Below, piece by piece: positions 7,499 to 9,522 of a DNA stretch of 9,522 bases. The number at the start of each line of letters is the position of its first letter. Positions within the stretch are counted from its first letter, which is position 1. Made by a program: the position numbers and the translations under genes. Source of the DNA: JAUREX01 sp044356825 (GTDB lineage Bacteria; Pseudomonadota; Alphaproteobacteria; Rhodobacterales; Rhodobacteraceae); contig JBIKVM010000115.1 in the NCBI GenBank assembly GCA_044356825.1, positions 1 to 9,522 on the forward strand. The letters run 5' to 3'. The notes below the pieces were generated by a model, which was not told where the DNA came from, made no database searches, and worked only from the letters and a program-made list of their open reading frames with translations.

Positions 7499-7537
7499 TT
7501 GACGCACGCGCCGCTCTCGCATACCCCCCGCCGCGGC
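7499..7537 (+). promoter_or_regulatory. Probable sigma-70-type promoter of tRNA-Met
   Basis: TTGACG (7499-7504) is close to the -35 consensus. About 16 bases later ATACCC (7521-7526), or CATACC one base earlier, is a weak -10. The stretch up to the tRNA is almost pure G/C (CCCCGCCGCGGC), the GC-rich discriminator seen at stable-RNA promoters under stringent control. The predicted start would be a few bases before the mature tRNA. Confidence 0.5.
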
Positions 7538-7614
7538 GGCGGAGTAGCTCAGCTGGTTAGAGCGGCGGAATCATAATCCGTGTGTCGGGGGTTCAAATCC
7601 CTCCTCCGCTACCA
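7538..7614 (+). tRNA. tRNA-Met (CAU anticodon, elongator type)
   Basis: A complete 77-base cloverleaf with encoded CCA (7612-7614). The acceptor stem GGCGGAG (7538-7544) pairs with CTCCGCT (7604-7610), ending in a G-U pair at 1-72. The D stem is GCTC (7547-7550) with GAGC (7560-7563). The anticodon stem GCGGA (7565-7569) pairs with TCCGT (7577-7581), enclosing ATCATAA with anticodon CAT at 7572-7574. The variable loop has 5 bases, and the T stem GGGGG (7587-7591) pairs with CCCTC (7599-7603) around TTCAAAT. It lacks the three G-C pairs that mark initiator tRNA in the anticodon stem and the usual mismatch at 1-72, so it is an elongator Met form; a lysidine-modified Ile tRNA cannot be wholly excluded from the anticodon alone but the body matches alphaproteobacterial tRNA-Met. 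Confidence 0.96.
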
Positions 7615-7634
7615 AAAATCCAAACACGAACAGA

Positions 7635-7659
7635 GCCGGAGAAGACCGGCCTTTCTTTT
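7635..7659 (+). terminator. Intrinsic terminator of tRNA-Met
   Basis: GCCGG (7635-7639) pairs with CCGGC (7646-7650) around AGAAGA and is followed by CTTTCTTTT. It begins 21 bases after the CCA end of the tRNA, the expected place for its terminator. Confidence 0.75.
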
Positions 7660-7833
7660 GCGGCACGCCGGCGGGGCCGTGTTGCGCCAATCCGGTAAGG
7701 TGCCACATTGCGCGAACCCAGCGTGGTAACTGGGTGGTAGAAGCGGAGCGGCACCGCCGGCCCACAAGACCCGGAACCGGCCGTGCTGCGACCAAGCGCC
7801 GAAATGCCATGGCACGAGAATGATCTGGTTCCA

Positions 7834-7851
7834 TCCCAGCTTGAGCTGGGA
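7834..7851. other. Perfect 7-bp hairpin
   Basis: TCCCAGC (7834-7840) pairs with GCTGGGA (7845-7851) around TTGA. No T run follows on the plus strand; it lies in non-coding DNA and has no assigned role. Confidence 0.4.
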
Positions 7852-7902
7852 AGCCGCCCCACCGTCAAGCCCCGCGCAGGATCCGCATCGGAAACGAAGA
7901 GA

Positions 7903-8038
7903 ATGTCCTCGAAATCGGTGACCGAATCCGGGCACAGACTGCGCGCATTGCGTCAGACTTTCGGGGCAGCTTCAGTCCGCGCTGGACCACGCCCCTCACG
8001 TCGCTGAGTTTCAAGTACTGTTGGCATCCCGAACGGCT
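7903..8038 (+). pseudogene. Possible frameshifted XRE-type helix-turn-helix remnant
   Basis: An ATG at 7903 preceded by the purine-rich GAAACGAAGAGA opens a frame beginning MSSKSVTESGHRLRALRQTFG, whose GxRLRALRxxxG pattern is like the first helix of XRE/Cro-type repressors. The frame then turns into Arg/Pro-rich sequence and stops at 8007. Removing one G from the GGGG run at 7963-7966 would continue it as QLQSALDHAPHVAEFQVL, which resembles the second and third helices loosely (QSAL-x3-A-x2-V). Downstream residues no longer look like the family. The reading is suggestive only: short HTH-like matches arise by chance, and the sequence could instead be non-coding. Confidence 0.25.
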
Positions 8039-8046
8039 TCACCGCG

Positions 8047-8067
8047 CTCAGTGCACCGAGCACTGAG
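8047..8067. other. Perfect 8-bp hairpin
   Basis: CTCAGTGC (8047-8054) pairs with GCACTGAG (8060-8067) around ACCGA. There is no following T run, so it is not an obvious terminator. It could be a protein-binding palindrome or part of a small RNA; nothing nearby decides this. Confidence 0.4.
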
Positions 8068-8344
8068 GCCAAGGGACAAATCCGTCCGGGTAAGGGGGGA
8101 CTCCGGCCCTTGGGTAACTAGCACAACAGAGCCGCTCCGAATGGACAAGGCTGAACGCGGCGAGACCCTGTGCGCACAATCGCGCGGCTCAAGTGAAACC
8201 AGTCACCCGCGGAGCAGAGGTCGCTTGATCTCTCCACAAAGACAGGCAAACTTGCGACAGCGGATCCCGCCATGAAAAGACTGTCGGAAGTTCAGGGTCT
8301 TCTTGCATTTGGTATCGGGACGTGCCGCAACGGCAGGGGACATC

Positions 8345-8650
8345 ATGTACGGAAAAACTGCGGTATCCACGTGTTTCATGGCACTCTGCGGGTGCATGCA
8401 GATTGACACGTTCAAGAGTTCAGCCACAGACGGCTATGGATCGCCGTCCGCCAATGTTGCGAGCATCTCATCCGAATATAAAGCAAATGCGCCCGACGGG
8501 ATGCCAGAGGGCTTTATACCGCCGACCGGGCCAGCATCACAGGCGCTAGTCAATTACATAAACCCAACGACAGGCCAAACCTGGACTGCTCCAAGCGGTG
8601 GATACACCGTTCCAGATGGCTGGATTGTAGACCACGACCCTGTCGAATGA
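8345..8650 (+). CDS. Small putative lipoprotein, unknown function
   Basis: A 101-residue product that I do not recognise. The ATG at 8345 was chosen because AGGGG stands five bases upstream; a longer frame to 8303 adds 14 residues without a ribosome site. The N-terminus has a Lys, then a short hydrophobic stretch ending FMALCGC (11-17), which can serve as a lipoprotein signal with Cys15 or Cys17 as the lipidated residue. The remainder is Ser/Pro/Gly-rich and low in charge, with a C-terminal segment INPTTGQTWTAPSGGYTVPDGW (about 72-93) that repeats Thr/Gly/Pro turns and has two Trp, suggesting a small extracellular beta domain. GC is visibly lower than in the neighbours, and codons such as ATA, GGA, CTA, GTA and CCA, rare in the glc block, are used. 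This points to transfer. It converges on the lyase-like gene, 180 bases away. Confidence 0.6.
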   Translation: MYGKTAVSTCFMALCGCMQIDTFKSSATDGYGSPSANVASISSEYKANAPDGMPEGFIPPTGPASQALVNYINPTTGQTWTAPSGGYTVPDGWIVDHDPVE

Positions 8651-8830
8651 CTGCTCCATCCCGAAGATGCGTGGTTCGGCGAAACGGCTCTGCCTCATGC
8701 CGTCCGCTCTTTCAGCTCGGGTAGACCCGACCTCACGGCGTGGGAACTCTCGGGGGCAGTCAGGTTTCGTGCGCGGTTCGCCTGCCCGGACAGGGGCGCG
8801 CAAGAGCTGGCTAGCCTCATTGTCGCGGCG
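8651..8830. other. Convergent spacer between the lipoprotein gene and the lyase-like gene
   Basis: No gene is supported in these 180 bases; a minus frame (8546-8803) runs antisense into the lipoprotein gene and its product looks spurious. A small hairpin TCGGG-TAGA-CCCGA (8717-8730) is the only structure noticed, and it lacks a T run on either side. Confidence 0.5.
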
Positions 8831-9522
8831 TCACCCGGCGTAGCATCGCGCGTTACCATAGGGGCCGTCCGGTTGGCCGATCAGCCCCCATCTCAGGAAC
8901 GGCGAGAGGTCGAGAAGCCGCTCTGCAGTCTCATTCCGGCCAAAACGCTTGATGTAGTAGTGCCCCCAGCTCGAGGTTTCCTTTTCGGGCCATGATCGGT
9001 CCTGGTTCGTCGGAGACGTTCCCGGGAAGCTCGCATCGCGCATATCGGGATCGTTCGCATATCCGGCGATGAGCGAGGGGTCCTCGGTCGCATCGAGCAG
9101 GAACCGGATGATCGAGTGGATCGACTTTTCCCCGTCCTGATAGTCCCATGCGGCTATGCCGGCGGTCTCCAGCACATCGGCAAGTGCAACCAGATTTCCG
9201 ACCGCCTGATTGGAATAGTGCAGCGCGCTGCCGCCGCGCCCGCTGTCGCGCGGAAGCGATCCGTCGCGCCTCTGCCCCTCGATTGCCGTCGTGTAGATCC
9301 TGAAGGCCTTGTCGAGCATCCGCCGATCACCCGCAGCATGGCCATGCGCAGCCATCAGAACTCCGAACAGATACCGCTTGTTGTCAAGCGGGAAGGTCTG
9401 GAGGGCATAGTCCTGCTGCAGGTTTCCGATCACGTCGCGAAGCCACGACTCGACCACCTCCTGGTCTTCGGGCGCATACCTTGGCTTGTCGCGCGCATAG
9501 GCGAGCGCTTGCGGCACCACCA
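8831..9522 (-). CDS. Alginate-lyase-family (PL5-like) protein, C-terminal part (5-prime partial)
   Basis: The frame runs off the right edge; about 229 C-terminal residues are present and the N-terminal part, including any signal peptide, is missing. The pattern follows the alpha/alpha-barrel of the Alginate_lyase family (AlgL): EVVESWLRDVIGNLQQDY (21-38), then DNKRYLFGVLMAAHGHAAGD (46-65), DGSLPRDSGRGGSALHYSNQ (86-105) and LLDATEDPSL (141-150). In AlgL the Arg-x6-Tyr pair before the last helices is catalytic, and RGGSALHY (95-102) keeps that spacing. The AlgL NNH motif, however, is DNK here, so the usual His is Lys. Such proteins cleave uronic-acid polysaccharides by beta-elimination in the periplasm or act within exopolysaccharide clusters; the substrate here is uncertain. 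Family assignment is from remembered motifs, not a search. Confidence 0.7.
   Translation of the reverse strand, partial: VVPQALAYARDKPRYAPEDQEVVESWLRDVIGNLQQDYALQTFPLDNKRYLFGVLMAAHGHAAGDRRMLDKAFRIYTTAIEGQRRDGSLPRDSGRGGSALHYSNQAVGNLVALADVLETAGIAAWDYQDGEKSIHSIIRFLLDATEDPSLIAGYANDPDMRDASFPGTSPTNQDRSWPEKETSSWGHYYIKRFGRNETAERLLDLSPFLRWGLIGQPDGPYGNARCYAG

Larger units (their letters stand above)
7660..8344. other. Gene-poor stretch behind tRNA-Met with no convincing intact gene
   Basis: Neither strand gives an ORF here with recognisable domains or a normal GC-rich third-position pattern. Open frames on both strands (for example minus 7609-7935 and plus 8021-8275) have Arg/Ser/Pro-rich products typical of spurious translation. 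Contents that can be named are two perfect hairpins (7834-7851 and 8047-8067), a possible frameshifted helix-turn-helix remnant from 7903, and the Shine-Dalgarno of the lipoprotein gene near the right end. GC appears lower than in the glc block. Position beside a tRNA and loss of coding density suggest decayed inserted DNA, but no integrase, transposase or flanking repeat was found. Confidence 0.6.

Noticed and set aside
6001..7560. Plus-strand open frame of 519 codons over serS
   Set aside because: Antisense to serS and runs into the tRNA gene; no domain.
7609..7935. Minus-strand frame of 108 codons after the tRNA
   Set aside because: It covers the tRNA terminator and CCA end; Trp/Gly/Cys-rich product with no recognisable fold or ribosome site.
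8021..8275. Plus-strand frame of 84 codons starting at TTG
   Set aside because: Poor start, no ribosome site, Arg/Ser-rich product without domain; only its upstream part was kept as a possible frameshifted remnant.
8203..8803. Minus-strand frames opposite the lipoprotein gene (8203-8427 and 8546-8803)
   Set aside because: They overlap the better supported plus-strand gene, lack a convincing ribosome site and show no domain.
7615..9522. CRISPR array, insertion-sequence ends or tRNA 3-prime direct repeat
   Set aside because: No regularly spaced repeats, no transposase motif, and no second copy of the tRNA end were seen by eye in the window.

Overview
The window is GC-rich chromosomal DNA from an alphaproteobacterium, most likely a member of the Rhodobacteraceae. 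The evidence is the strong G/C preference at third codon positions (it even opens long antisense frames), a glcD-glcE-glcF operon, an elongator-type tRNA-Met of alphaproteobacterial form, and a palindromic intergenic element of a kind I recall as common in that family. No species can be named from the sequence alone.

Left part (1-7407). A truncated ArsR-type regulator enters from the left and ends tail-to-tail with a minus-strand block. Read in the direction of transcription, that block is serS (seryl-tRNA synthetase), glcD, glcE, glcF (the FAD, FAD-like and iron-sulfur subunits of glycolate oxidase), a LysR-type regulator, and an EamA/DMT-family permease. Spacing is tight (64, 84, 4 and 43 bases, then a 16-base overlap), so co-transcription of much of the block is plausible. 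GlcDEF oxidises glycolate to glyoxylate at the membrane. The LysR protein could control the permease or the glc genes, but no operator is proven. The only larger gap inside the glc genes holds a cluster of three hairpins (4556-4614).

Middle (7408-7659). A short divergent region separates serS from a plus-strand tRNA-Met(CAU) gene. The tRNA has a recognisable sigma-70-like promoter with a GC-rich discriminator and a hairpin-plus-T terminator.

Right part (7660-9522). Behind the tRNA, coding density drops sharply. About 700 bases hold no convincing intact gene, but there are two perfect hairpins and a possible frameshifted helix-turn-helix remnant. Next comes a small lipoprotein-like ORF (8345-8650) with clearly lower GC and unusual codons, then a minus-strand alginate-lyase-family protein (PL5-like) cut by the right edge. 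This looks like accessory or transferred DNA beside a tRNA, a frequent integration site, but no integrase or attachment repeat is visible here.

No multi-gene novel system can be demonstrated. The most unusual items are the hairpin cluster in the glc operon, the low-GC orphan lipoprotein, the PL5-like protein with Lys where the catalytic His is expected, and the G-run frameshift in a possible XRE remnant.
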